Source: Acidobacteriota bacterium (GTDB lineage Bacteria > Acidobacteriota > UBA6911 > RPQK01 > JAPXNP01). Taken from it: DNA of 13,572 bases. This document shows, piece after piece, positions 1-8,539 of this stretch. The notes under the pieces were generated by a model that saw only the letters and a program-made list of their open reading frames with translations, was not told the DNA's origin and made no database searches. Within the stretch, counting starts at the first letter, position 1; every line of letters begins with the position of its first letter. The position numbers and the translations under genes are program-made. Location: positions 1-13,572 of the forward strand of contig JAUWTT010000044.1 in NCBI GenBank assembly GCA_030614585.1, given 5' to 3'.

Positions 1-3000
1 AATGTGGCTGGGGATCTCCTCGAATCCGTCCTTTCTTCAACAGATTCGTCTCAGGTTCGTACGAGAGGAGCCGGACCACACGGTCCCTCCTCGAATAGGT
101 CGGATCCGCAGGAGGCTGGGCGCTACCGCGTTGAGCAGCTCGCCAAACCGGGCCATTCGGTGACGATCCCGCAGTTGTCGGGCTTGGCGGGTTCGGCTGA
201 CGGTTCTACACGATTACACGCCCTGGCTGCAATGGTGAGCCTCGAAGGCGATTTCATGCGAAACACATGGCCCGGAAGGCTTTCGAACTATGAGGTGTTG
301 TACGACCAGCTCGACCGTGATGCGCTTCTTTTCGCGCTGGAAGAAGGCGGAACTCCAGGTAGCCGGGTTTGGAAGTTGGCTGCGGAAATCCTGGGACGGG
401 CTCGCGAGCCGAGCCTCACACGGGGTGTTTGGTGGAATCTCTGGGAGAATCGACCCGGAACCATCCGGATGACGCTCTGGTGCATGGGCCGATGTGGTGA
501 TCCTTCCGGGCGTGGCCCGTTACGAGAACGCATTTGGGATATCGCGACTAACGACATTGCCGATCAGTACCTGGCCGCCATTGTACTGGGAGAACTCGAC
601 GCAATCAGCCTCCTCGCTGAACATGGTAACAACACGAACGTAGACGTCCGCCGCGCTGCGGCAATGGGTCTGGGTGCCTGCAAGAGCAAGGAGGCTGCGG
701 CCAGGGCCCTGGAAAAGTGCCTTGAAGACAGCGACGCAGCTGTTCAATTCATAGCGTGCCAGTCCCTGGGCCGGTTGGGCAAAACGGAGCGTCTGAAGCA
801 GTTACTTGTTGGGGACACACCGAGAGCACTTTGGATTGCGGCTCTGGAATCATTGTCTGAGACAGGTGAAGTGGGCGGTTTTCTAGAGGGGAACCGCCTG
901 CCGGTAGACCCCACGTCGGTGCTTGGCGACGATCCCGTTCGCCTGGCGAAAGTGGCCGAAGTTTATGGCCGCTGTGGCGGGGAGTCGGCCAATGAAATCC
1001 TTCCGAGAATGCTGGAGCATGAAGATCGGTGGGTCCGTGCCGCAGCGGCGGAAGCGTTGGCGAAACTTGGCACCTCGGAGGCTATCGACCGCGTTGCCAT
1101 TCTGGCAAGAAACCCTGAAGAGGATGCGGACGTACGCATCGCTGCGGTGCTGGGACTGGGTCGAAGCCTCTCACCTGAAGGGGCCGAGCCGTTATTTGCC
1201 GTGGCCGGCAATGTTTCCGAACATTACAGGTTAAGGCAGTATGCGGTATTAGGCCTGACTCGCCTCGCGAACCGTGCAGGCCAGGAGAAAATTGAGCAAC
1301 TTGTTGACCCTGATCGGCCAGGTTTCATGCCTTTTGCCGTCCGGCATGTTCGCTTCGAAACACCTGAAAGGACGTCAGCAGTACTAGTTCCGTTTCTAAC
1401 CCATGGTGACCGTGATTCGGCCTGCGCTGCCGCTGGGAACTTGAGTGAACTTGGTTACGGCCCTGGGGTTCGTGAGTTACTCGAAGGGAGCGAGATCTTC
1501 GATAATCACACACGAATGATGCACGCCTGGGGAACGATCCGGGCGGGCGGGTTAGAGGCCACATCAGCACTGATAGGAGCGGCGAAGAGTCGTCGAAGGC
1601 TGATACGTCAGGGTGTCGCTTTGAGTCTGGGCGGTCGTCACACGTCGGGGGCTGTCGACACCTTGCTTCAATTTACCGACGACGAAGAAGAGAGCGTGCG
1701 GGCGGCAGCCGCGCAATCGCTTAGTCTGAGTGCTGACCCTCTGGCGATCCCGGTATTGCTTCGTTTGGCTGAAGCTGATCCGAGCCAAGCGGTCCGGTCG
1801 GAAGCGATACGCGCCCTGCGAAGCCGGGACTTTGCAGGCGACCCGTTGGTTAAGGAAGCTTTCGCCAGGTTGGCGGGGACCGAGGCCGACGTAGGTGTCT
1901 TGGATCCCAACAGGGCCTCGATCACTCGGCAAAAAGCCAATACATTTGTCCTGAGAGATTGGGCAGAGGCTTATGAGGACGATCTGATCACACATCTGAC
2001 TTACGAGACGACAATGTGCTACGACTCGTACTGCAATCGTGTCATCATGTGGGGCGCCCACGGCCGTCGCTACGATTCACCACAGACTGGGCAGACATGG
2101 TTCTTTGATGCCGGGACCGGAAGCTGGGACCGACTCGCGGGTTCTTCCCAGTGGCCGAACGGTACCTGTTGTAACCGGCAGATTGTCTTCGACAGTGCCA
2201 ACAAGTTAGCCATTGTCGCCAAAAGCGGGCGAGGGGCTGCAGCAGGGGGACACGGATGGCTTAACGGCCTGCGTGGCAACCTGTCCTTCTCCATTCCCTG
2301 GGTACTCGATGTTACAACCGACGAATGGCATCCAATGAGACCGGTCGAGAACTACGGTAATCTGGGCATGGTGGGCGGATCATACGATCCACAGCACGGT
2401 CTCAATGTTTGGTGGCGGGGCGAGCTGGTGGCGTACGACGGTTACGCTAACAGTTGGCTGAAACTGAACCCGCCGGATCCGAAGCCGAATCAGGTAGGTA
2501 ACAGCTCCTCAGTGTTTGATCCCGTGACCGGTAAGTTAATTGCCATCGGAACACGTTCGACGTGGGCCTACGATCCGGTCACAAACGAATGGGAGGACCT
2601 TGTGCCCAGTGGCGATGTGGCTCCCGCCGGATTCCCCATGGTCTATGACGCGGCGAATGATGTGATGCTGGTGCTCAAGCACGATGGACAGGAGTCAATG
2701 CGTGTATGGGTCTATCATCTTCGCGAGAATCGCTGGGAGAAACTGCCCGCGATCCAACCGGCACCCCGCTACGGAACAATGTTCGATGCGGTCTACGACC
2801 CCAAACACAACGTTGTGGTCATCAGTGGAAACGAGTCGATGAGTTGGTCCGGTGCCCTGACCACGCGAGAAACGTGGACGTATCGATACAAGCCCACTGA
2901 CAGTGGTCCGAAATCAGATGCGGGTGAACGCCCCTGGGATGTAAAGGTCGTGACAGCTGACGACGGCACCTCTACACTCACCTGGAGAGCCCCTTCTTTG

Positions 3001-3837
3001 GAGGGTATTTCAGGCTATCGAATCCTGCGGAAAGTAGCGGAAAGCCCCGTGGCTGGTCAGTGGGAACTAATCGCCGAGGTAGCGGCTGACCAGCTAGTCT
3101 ATACCGACGATCAAGCTCCCGGGAGACAGCTGATCTTCTATTCTGTAGTCACTCAACAGGGAGAACAGCCGGCCGGCCTCCCGAGCCCTCCGGTAAGAAC
3201 AGCTCCGCCTGCACTCCGCTGGGCTACAGCAGTAGTTGTTGAGGGTGGCGTGCATGTCAGCTGGCAGCGCAGTAGTGCTGAAGATGTAGTCGGCTATCAC
3301 GTGTATAGGGCCGACGCAGATGTTCGCTGGCCGTGGCACGATCTGTTCGATCCGGCTCAGCAAATGGGTGAGCTTGAACGAATCACGTCTCAACCGATAA
3401 CCGGGACAGATTTGATCGACAGAGGAGTACAAATTGAAGAGCCGGCATCGGAGCTTCGGTGGCCGAGGACCTTTGCCTACGTTGTCCGGCCGTTTAACCA
3501 CTGGGGCGTCGAAGGTGGCTCCTCTCCGGTAGCCGTCGCCCTGGCTGATCCCCCGGGTCCGGTACGGGTGATCCCATGGCTGGATGGGCGCCGATTAATC
3601 CTGTGGAGCCCACCGAGAGCCGGCAATGACGTGCGTGGCTACCACGTGATGCGCATGGACGACTGGCACCGTGAATATGTTTTCCGCTGGCAGGCAGCTC
3701 CGGTTGTGTCCACGGCTTTCTACGACGATGAAGGATCCCCACGGAGTGACCGCCGTCGCTATTACATCAGTGGTGTGGACTTACTGGGTGCCGTGGGGAT
3801 TCCTTCCAGCGGCGCCTGGAGCCATGGTCTGCCCTAA
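1..3837 (+). CDS. Large multidomain protein, 5' partial: HEAT-like repeats, Kelch-like propeller, three FN3-like domains
   Basis: I do not recognise a named family for the whole protein, but the architecture is readable. Residue numbers count from the GTG at base 4. Residues about 60-620 are Ala/Leu-rich helical repeats of HEAT/PBS type, for example VRRAAAMGLGA near 215, VRAAAAEALAKLG near 344 and VRAAAAQSLSLS near 565. Residues about 660-962 are Kelch or galactose-oxidase-like propeller blades, with repeated signatures such as FDAGTGSWDRL, YDPVTNEWEDL and YHLRENRWEKL. Residues about 976-1270 hold three FN3-like modules, each with a W followed by a GYxxxR strand (GYRILRK, GYHVYRA, GYHVMRM). 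The frame is open to base 1 and no signal peptide is visible, so the true start is probably upstream of the window. HEAT and propeller domains are binding scaffolds and no catalytic site is evident. An extracytoplasmic role is inferred from the propeller, the FN3 modules and the lipoprotein sulfatase downstream on the same strand. The domain calls are firm; the role is unknown. Confidence 0.85.
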   Translation, partial: NVAGDLLESVLSSTDSSQVRTRGAGPHGPSSNRSDPQEAGRYRVEQLAKPGHSVTIPQLSGLAGSADGSTRLHALAAMVSLEGDFMRNTWPGRLSNYEVLYDQLDRDALLFALEEGGTPGSRVWKLAAEILGRAREPSLTRGVWWNLWENRPGTIRMTLWCMGRCGDPSGRGPLRERIWDIATNDIADQYLAAIVLGELDAISLLAEHGNNTNVDVRRAAAMGLGACKSKEAAARALEKCLEDSDAAVQFIACQSLGRLGKTERLKQLLVGDTPRALWIAALESLSETGEVGGFLEGNRLPVDPTSVLGDDPVRLAKVAEVYGRCGGESANEILPRMLEHEDRWVRAAAAEALAKLGTSEAIDRVAILARNPEEDADVRIAAVLGLGRSLSPEGAEPLFAVAGNVSEHYRLRQYAVLGLTRLANRAGQEKIEQLVDPDRPGFMPFAVRHVRFETPERTSAVLVPFLTHGDRDSACAAAGNLSELGYGPGVRELLEGSEIFDNHTRMMHAWGTIRAGGLEATSALIGAAKSRRRLIRQGVALSLGGRHTSGAVDTLLQFTDDEEESVRAAAAQSLSLSADPLAIPVLLRLAEADPSQAVRSEAIRALRSRDFAGDPLVKEAFARLAGTEADVGVLDPNRASITRQKANTFVLRDWAEAYEDDLITHLTYETTMCYDSYCNRVIMWGAHGRRYDSPQTGQTWFFDAGTGSWDRLAGSSQWPNGTCCNRQIVFDSANKLAIVAKSGRGAAAGGHGWLNGLRGNLSFSIPWVLDVTTDEWHPMRPVENYGNLGMVGGSYDPQHGLNVWWRGELVAYDGYANSWLKLNPPDPKPNQVGNSSSVFDPVTGKLIAIGTRSTWAYDPVTNEWEDLVPSGDVAPAGFPMVYDAANDVMLVLKHDGQESMRVWVYHLRENRWEKLPAIQPAPRYGTMFDAVYDPKHNVVVISGNESMSWSGALTTRETWTYRYKPTDSGPKSDAGERPWDVKVVTADDGTSTLTWRAPSLEGISGYRILRKVAESPVAGQWELIAEVAADQLVYTDDQAPGRQLIFYSVVTQQGEQPAGLPSPPVRTAPPALRWATAVVVEGGVHVSWQRSSAEDVVGYHVYRADADVRWPWHDLFDPAQQMGELERITSQPITGTDLIDRGVQIEEPASELRWPRTFAYVVRPFNHWGVEGGSSPVAVALADPPGPVRVIPWLDGRRLILWSPPRAGNDVRGYHVMRMDDWHREYVFRWQAAPVVSTAFYDDEGSPRSDRRRYYISGVDLLGAVGIPSSGAWSHGLP

Positions 3838-3854
3838 GTGAGCTAAGGAACAGG

Positions 3855-3880
3855 GGGAAGAGCTAAAACGGAGTCTTCCC
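3855..3880 (+). terminator. Possible stem-loop between the multidomain gene and the sulfatase gene
   Basis: A perfect 7-base inverted repeat, GGGAAGA at 3855-3861 and TCTTCCC at 3874-3880, encloses a 12-base loop 18 bases after the TAA stop. No T-tract follows, so it is not a classical intrinsic terminator. It could be a weak terminator, an mRNA-stabilising structure, or chance. The rest of this short gap shows no convincing promoter. Confidence 0.25.
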
Positions 3881-3935
3881 GATAGACGAGTATGAGAGTT
3901 GGATGCTTAAACTGATACGGGAGAGAATAGCCGCC

Positions 3936-5435
3936 ATGAAGAACATCGCCGTTTTTGTCACACCCCTACTATTCCTCACTGCCTGCGCCGCCCCGCCGGA
4001 AAGCGCGCAGAAGCCCAACGTGCTCATCATCGTCACCGACGACCAGGGCTATGCCGATCTGAGCGCTTTCGCCCATTCCGCCAGTGACATCTCCACCCCG
4101 AACATGGACCGGATCGCCCAGGACGGTGTTCTGTTCACCCAGGCCTACGTCACCGCACCGGTCTGCAGCCCCTCGCGCGCAGGCTGGAACACGGGCCGCT
4201 ATCAGCAGCGCTGGGACCCGAAACCGGGATGGAGTCCCGGGCTGCCGAACAATGTCACCACCATCGCCGAATTCTTCAAACAGGCTGGATACGTCACCGG
4301 TAAGGTCGGCAAGAACGACTATGGCGACGGCCAGCAAAAGCAGGACGTGCGCGAGTACCCCCTCAATCACGGCTACGATGAATTTCTCGGCTTCTCATCC
4401 CACGCGCATGACTTCTTCCTGCTCTCCAGCGAAATCGAGAAGCGCACGCCCGATCCTTATGGCCACAGCGCAGCCCTCGGAACTCTGTTTGAAAACCGCG
4501 GAAAGCGGAGCTTCGAAAACGGCTACACGACTGAGATCTTCACGAATTGGGCCATCGATTTTCTGAAGCGGAACGGCAGTGAGCCTTTCTTTCTCAATGT
4601 TGCCTACAACTCCGTTCACCATCTGATTCATGAGGTGCCGAAGCGATACCTGGACCGGTTTGGCGCGCCGCCTATTCCCAACTACGATCCGGACACGATG
4701 GGCAGCTACTACGACTACTACCAAAAGTACGCGCAACTCGGCGTCATCGGCGACGAAGACATGCGCAAGTACTACTTGGCCAACCTCGCCTGCCTCGACG
4801 AGAACATCGGCCGCCTGCTCGACGCACTGGAAGGCGCAGGCCTCTCCGAGAACACTCTCATTGTCTTTTTCAGCGACAACGGCGGCTCGCCCTACACCGG
4901 CGCCAATAACCGGCCTCTGCGCGGATCCAAATACGTCACCTTTGAAGGCGGCCTGCGCGTACCGTTCATGATGCGCTGGCCGGCTGAGCTTCCCGCCGGC
5001 CAAATCTACCCCCACGCCGTCTCCACGCTGGACGTCCTGCCCACCACGCTTGAAGCTGCTGCCATCCCACTTCCGCCAACCTCACGACTCGACGGTAGAA
5101 GCATCCTCCAGGCAGTCAAAACAGCCGTGCCACCGACCACCAGCGACCGCCCCTTCTTCTGGGAATTTAGCGACAGATGGGCCGTCCGGCAAGGCGAGTG
5201 GAAACTCGTCAAGAGTCTCAGCGCAATCGATCCCCGACCCACCAGCCAGATCCTCACCAGCGGTGACTCCGCCGAGGATCAGCCCGCCCTGTTTCACCTC
5301 CAATCCGACCCGGCCGAAGAACGTAACGTTGCCCCTGAGAACCCGGAAGTCTTCCAGCGCCTGATGCGCCTCTTCGAGCAGTGGCGCGGGGAAATGCGAA
5401 CCGCCGGCCTAGCGAATGAGAAACTGGTCAACTAG
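3936..5435 (+). CDS. Type I (formylglycine-dependent) sulfatase, predicted lipoprotein
   Basis: This enzyme should hydrolyse sulfate esters, probably on a sulfated glycan; the exact substrate cannot be read from sequence. It is numbered from the ATG at 3936. Residues 1-17 form a lipoprotein signal (MKNIAVFVTPLL, then LTAC with Cys17), which is why this start is preferred over the in-frame ATG at 3903, although 3903 remains possible. GGGAG at 3919-3923 is a distant ribosome-binding candidate. The sulfatase core starts with metal-binding TDDQG (Asp35, Asp36). The signature CSPSR at 77-81, followed by AGWNTGR, marks Cys77 for conversion to formylglycine. Other expected active-site elements are GKND (Lys126), His228 in YNSVHH, SDNGG (Asp314, Asn315) and Lys332 in LRGSK. 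The usual GKxH histidine is Asp128 here. At 499 residues the length is normal for an S1-family sulfatase. Codon use is strongly C-ending, unlike the minus-strand genes. It converges on the minus-strand glycan cluster, which supports but does not prove a shared substrate. A formylglycine-generating enzyme or anaerobic maturase must be encoded elsewhere. Confidence 0.93.
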   Translation: MKNIAVFVTPLLFLTACAAPPESAQKPNVLIIVTDDQGYADLSAFAHSASDISTPNMDRIAQDGVLFTQAYVTAPVCSPSRAGWNTGRYQQRWDPKPGWSPGLPNNVTTIAEFFKQAGYVTGKVGKNDYGDGQQKQDVREYPLNHGYDEFLGFSSHAHDFFLLSSEIEKRTPDPYGHSAALGTLFENRGKRSFENGYTTEIFTNWAIDFLKRNGSEPFFLNVAYNSVHHLIHEVPKRYLDRFGAPPIPNYDPDTMGSYYDYYQKYAQLGVIGDEDMRKYYLANLACLDENIGRLLDALEGAGLSENTLIVFFSDNGGSPYTGANNRPLRGSKYVTFEGGLRVPFMMRWPAELPAGQIYPHAVSTLDVLPTTLEAAAIPLPPTSRLDGRSILQAVKTAVPPTTSDRPFFWEFSDRWAVRQGEWKLVKSLSAIDPRPTSQILTSGDSAEDQPALFHLQSDPAEERNVAPENPEVFQRLMRLFEQWRGEMRTAGLANEKLVN

Positions 5436-5445
5436 TGCATTGTGC

Positions 5446-5480
5446 CGCTTGGTGCCGCCAAGCGCGGTCCCGAAGCGCGC
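5446..5480. terminator. Overlapping hairpins between convergent genes, possible bidirectional terminator
   Basis: The gap between the convergent sulfatase and URO-D genes carries a perfect 7-base inverted repeat, CGCTTGG at 5446-5452 and CCAAGCG at 5458-5464, with a 5-base loop. A second, mutually exclusive pairing uses GCGCG at 5462-5466 and CGCGC at 5476-5480. Neither is followed by a run of T on either strand. The position suits transcription termination from both sides, but without a T-tract this is only a candidate. Confidence 0.4.
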
Positions 5481-5501
5481 GCAAATGTTCGACCTGTCAT
5501 C

Positions 5502-6665
5502 CTAACCCTGAGTCGCGGCAATCTTGGAAAGCTGCCGACGGTAATAGAGATAGTTGCTCCATGAAACGTCTGGTGGTATTTGGTGATCACCCATCGGAAT
5601 GAAACCGCCCTTTGAAATCATGCCTGGAATAGTTCGGTGCAGTTCGTTGTCGATGGCTTCTGGGCCTCGAGCCAGTTCCTTCTTATCCACACCTCCCAAC
5701 ATCTGAAGCCTGGGGTACTGTTCACGAATTTCTTGAACATTCATGCCCGCTTGGACTTCGAACGGGTAGAGGCCGGTGACACCGCCTTCAAGGAAGAGAG
5801 GTATGAGCAAGCGGCAATCACCATCCGTATCGACCAGGATAATGTCAACACCGAAGCTTCGTACAGTATCAGTCACTTTGCGATAAGCGGGAACCATGAA
5901 TTCTTCGAAGAGGGCCGGGCTGATCAAAGGACCATTCTTGAAAGACATGTCCTCCCATATGTGAATACAGTCAACCTTCACACGGGTAAGAATCTTCGTG
6001 TACAAATCAACCCACAAGTCCGCAAGATGGTTGATGATTATCCTGATCAGGTCAGGTTTGTCCAAAAAGCCCATGAGCAATGCCATCTCCCCGAGCAAAT
6101 AACGGGGAGCCCCGAAAAACCCGCACGGATGACCACCAATCGCCACCACCCCATCGTACTGGTTCAGTCTTAAGATCTGTGTTTCCCAGTCTTCTGGAAA
6201 GCGTCCAGGATCTTCGGGATCCAGATGTTTGGCTGCGATCCGTTCAAAATCTTCGAAGTCTTTGACGGGCCAGGAAAGGAACTGAGGGACACTGCTCTTG
6301 TCTTTTCGAACACGTTTGACAATCCCGAGTTCATCCCGCAGGACCAAAGTCTCTTTACCCTCATCCAGGATCTCTTCCGTAAAACCAGGATACAAGAAAA
6401 GCTCTACCGGAACCCTCAGGCTCGGTTTATCAAGGCCCGCTGATTCTCGAACGTCGTGACAGATGCGATCTCCTAACGCAATTGGAGTGGCTGGTCCGCG
6501 AACGGTATCCCCGTAAGCTGGATTTCCCTGGACACCGTGACCCTTCGGCATTCCTTCCCCATACCACCGTTCTACTGTTCCTCCCCAAAACCCCTGTTCC
6601 CAGTACAGAGTTCTGTCTTGAGGCTCAAAAGACATGATGGCGTGAAAACGTTCTTTGTCATTCAT
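5502..6665 (-). CDS. Uroporphyrinogen decarboxylase (URO-D) superfamily protein, possible methyltransferase
   Basis: This 387-residue protein has the URO-D fold but is not the heme enzyme. The opening MNDKERFHAIMSFEPQDR followed by WEQGFWGGT is typical of the catabolic or methyltransferase-like branch that includes MtaA/CmuA relatives. Later landmarks are HIWEDM (residues 235-240), DTDGDC (279-284), PFEVQAGM (301-308), GGVDKKELA (324-332) and GDHQIPPDVS (359-368). The zinc-binding His-x-Cys motif of classical MtaA is not seen; Asp279, Asp281 and Cys284 lie in a comparable late-barrel position. There is no signal peptide, so it is cytoplasmic. The start is supported by GGGAA at 6674-6678, 8 bases upstream. 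It follows the symporter gene by only 18 bases, implying cotranscription and a substrate imported by that carrier. Demethylation or another one-carbon transfer on the imported compound is inference, and no corrinoid protein gene is present in the window. Superfamily assignment is strong; the reaction is unknown. Confidence 0.85.
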   Translation of the reverse strand: MNDKERFHAIMSFEPQDRTLYWEQGFWGGTVERWYGEGMPKGHGVQGNPAYGDTVRGPATPIALGDRICHDVRESAGLDKPSLRVPVELFLYPGFTEEILDEGKETLVLRDELGIVKRVRKDKSSVPQFLSWPVKDFEDFERIAAKHLDPEDPGRFPEDWETQILRLNQYDGVVAIGGHPCGFFGAPRYLLGEMALLMGFLDKPDLIRIIINHLADLWVDLYTKILTRVKVDCIHIWEDMSFKNGPLISPALFEEFMVPAYRKVTDTVRSFGVDIILVDTDGDCRLLIPLFLEGGVTGLYPFEVQAGMNVQEIREQYPRLQMLGGVDKKELARGPEAIDNELHRTIPGMISKGGFIPMGDHQIPPDVSWSNYLYYRRQLSKIAATQG

Positions 6666-6683
6666 TCGTAATGTTCCCAGACA

Positions 6684-8348
6684 TTAGGTTTGGAGCAGCA
6701 GCCAGGTCAATGCTATTAAAAGCATCACCAAAGAGCATCCTAGTCCAAATCCGATCAGATCTTCCCGGTAGGCCTTGAGAAACCCGATACCATAGGTCCC
6801 CTTTCGCAGGTTTCCAATATTTACTAAAAGCAGTTGTTTGCCTTCCTTCGCTACTTCAGCAGGAGACATTCTGCTGAGGGAATCCGTGGGCGACTGTAAT
6901 CTCTCGAAAAACGATGCCGTGCTTTGCGAACTTTCTGCCTTGGTCCAAATGCTCACCAGGACCAAAGCAATGGATCCCGCAACCAAAGCTGTGAAGAAAA
7001 CATCAGGATCCCAGTGGTCGAGGCGTTCGCCTCTCAGGTAGTAAAGGCCAAAGTTGGTTGTCATCGCCACGGTGAGACTTGCCAAAGCGCCCCAACGGTT
7101 TGCCCTTTGCCACACGATTCCTCCTAAAACGCTGATTCCCATATAGGTCGCCATGGTCTCCGTCAGCAGGAATGCATAGAGGACTTTCTCTATCAGGAAA
7201 ATGGCGTAACCGACCGAAGTCAACGTGATCAAAAGACCGCTGATTCTTCCGACCCACAGGTAATGTCTGTCAGGTCTTTTGCGAGGAAGATAGGCTCGAT
7301 AGAGGTTCTGAGTGAACAATGCTCCACTGTTGACCATGAAGGCGGAACAGCTCGACATATTTGCGGCCATGATGGCGGCGATCAGCAGCCCGATTGAACC
7401 AGGAAACAGTAGGTGGCGGCAGGCGAACCCGAACGCGTCTTCACTGTCTGCCAGAGATGAAACGCCAAACGTCCCTTTGATCACAATAGCAGCGGTAATC
7501 AGTCCGACCAATCCCCAGCCAACGGTACAGATTCTCTTGATGAAGTTCCCCCAGAAGAAGCCAATTCTACAGCTTCTCTCATCCTTTCCCGTACCCACTG
7601 CAGCCAGTATGTGGGGCATTGCCATGATGCCTACCAGACCGTTGAGAGTCAGCACGAAGATAAACCAGAAGCCCAGACCTTCAGGCGTTGCCAACGAAAA
7701 CATGTGGGCATCCAGCGTCTCTTTCATTCCTGCCATTCCACCCACCACATCCCAACCCAATGGAACCAGCATGAAAGAGAGAGTGATGATGAGGAATCCT
7801 TGTACAAAATCGGTCCAGGCAGCGGCAACCAAGCCTCCGATGAAGCTATAGAGAATGAAAATGATGGTCATAGCCACCACTATCCGATTGACACCGAGGC
7901 CTCCCCCTACGGCCTGGTTAATTACCTTGGCAGCTCCTTTGAGCATTCCGGCGGTATTGATCATAAGGAAGCAAAGCGCATAACCTGTATAGATCACCGC
8001 CATCCCTTTCCCGTATCGGTCCTCAGTGAGTTCAGCGATGGTCGTACGACGAATGCGTCTGAAGATTGGAGCCATCAACCAATAGAAAGGTGTGACAAAG
8101 AGGTTCTTCCATTGGAACCAGATACCGGAGATTCCTGTTGAATAGACCGCACCGGCCAGTGACACCGGCATCTCGGCGTGAGTCCCTACGCCAAAACTCT
8201 GACCGATCATGAGCCACTTGCCGAATCTTCGCTTTCCAAGAAAGTAATGATCGGTATCTCTCACTTTGAGGCCAACAGCTACTCCGAGAACCGCGATGAA
8301 TATCAGGTAGGTGATCAATATGATCCAGTCAACAGTGCTTAAAAGCAT
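6684..8348 (-). CDS. Sodium/solute symporter, SSS family
   Basis: This is an inner-membrane carrier that should couple uptake of a small solute to sodium entry. From the ATG at 8348 it has 554 residues. The first helix (DWIILITYLIFIAVLGVAVG) is followed by the SSS-like segment DTDHYFLGKRRFGKW at 31-45. The hallmark GGLVAAAWTDFVQG lies at 171-184, and the sodium-site helix IAAIMAANMSSCSAFMVNSG at 323-342 is followed by LFTQNLYR. About 13-14 hydrophobic segments are visible, the last at about 531-552, so the gene is full length. The frame continues upstream to a TTG at 8471, but those 41 residues are polar and unlike the family, and GGA sits 8 bases before the chosen ATG. The carrier lies between the glycosidase and URO-D genes, so a sugar, deoxysugar, sugar acid or methylated sugar is the likely cargo. 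Family membership cannot tell sugar from other solutes. Confidence 0.9.
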   Translation of the reverse strand: MLLSTVDWIILITYLIFIAVLGVAVGLKVRDTDHYFLGKRRFGKWLMIGQSFGVGTHAEMPVSLAGAVYSTGISGIWFQWKNLFVTPFYWLMAPIFRRIRRTTIAELTEDRYGKGMAVIYTGYALCFLMINTAGMLKGAAKVINQAVGGGLGVNRIVVAMTIIFILYSFIGGLVAAAWTDFVQGFLIITLSFMLVPLGWDVVGGMAGMKETLDAHMFSLATPEGLGFWFIFVLTLNGLVGIMAMPHILAAVGTGKDERSCRIGFFWGNFIKRICTVGWGLVGLITAAIVIKGTFGVSSLADSEDAFGFACRHLLFPGSIGLLIAAIMAANMSSCSAFMVNSGALFTQNLYRAYLPRKRPDRHYLWVGRISGLLITLTSVGYAIFLIEKVLYAFLLTETMATYMGISVLGGIVWQRANRWGALASLTVAMTTNFGLYYLRGERLDHWDPDVFFTALVAGSIALVLVSIWTKAESSQSTASFFERLQSPTDSLSRMSPAEVAKEGKQLLLVNIGNLRKGTYGIGFLKAYREDLIGFGLGCSLVMLLIALTWLLLQT

Positions 8349-8539
8349 TGAGATTCCGTATGTCCGGTCGTCTTTGGTTATGCGCAGAGGGATTCTACCA
8401 GCTTCGAAATGAATCACCAGGTTCACGGTCTGGCTGTGTGGTTCACTCTTGTTTCGGGATACTGGACACAAACGAATGAATTGACGATTTTCCGGGTTGG
8501 CGAGTTTGCAGAATCGCTTTTGGATGGTGTCGACGCAGT
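8349..8539 (-). other. Intergenic spacer between glycosidase and symporter genes
   Basis: If the symporter starts at 8348 this is the longest gap within the minus-strand block. I find no convincing sigma-70 promoter, terminator or small gene in it. The in-frame extension of the symporter to a TTG at 8471 covers most of it but encodes a polar stretch without a family match. It could hold a secondary promoter for the symporter and URO-D pair; that is conjecture from its length only. Confidence 0.35.

Noticed and set aside
1564..2061. 165-residue open frame on the minus strand inside the HEAT/Kelch gene
   Set aside because: It is antisense to a well-supported gene, has no recognisable domain and mirrors the Ala-rich codons of the sense frame.
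4084..4566. 160-residue plus-strand frame overlapping the sulfatase
   Set aside because: It is a +1 shadow with low-complexity Ser/Thr/Arg/Pro composition and no start signal.
4395..5015. 206-residue open frame antisense to the sulfatase
   Set aside because: The Val/Ala/Gly-rich composition is typical of an antisense shadow of a C-ending-codon gene; the sense strand has full sulfatase motifs.
5502..6665. HemE, the heme-pathway uroporphyrinogen decarboxylase
   Set aside because: The N-terminus and DTDGDC segment match the methyltransferase-like branch, and no heme genes are nearby.
7312..8141. Two plus-strand frames (179 and 176 residues) antisense to the symporter
   Set aside because: They overlap each other and the symporter, lack domains, and arise from complementing membrane-helix codons.
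8349..8471. 41-residue N-terminal extension of the symporter from a TTG codon
   Set aside because: The extension is polar, precedes the normal first helix of the family and uses a rare start, while the ATG at 8348 fits the family N-terminus.
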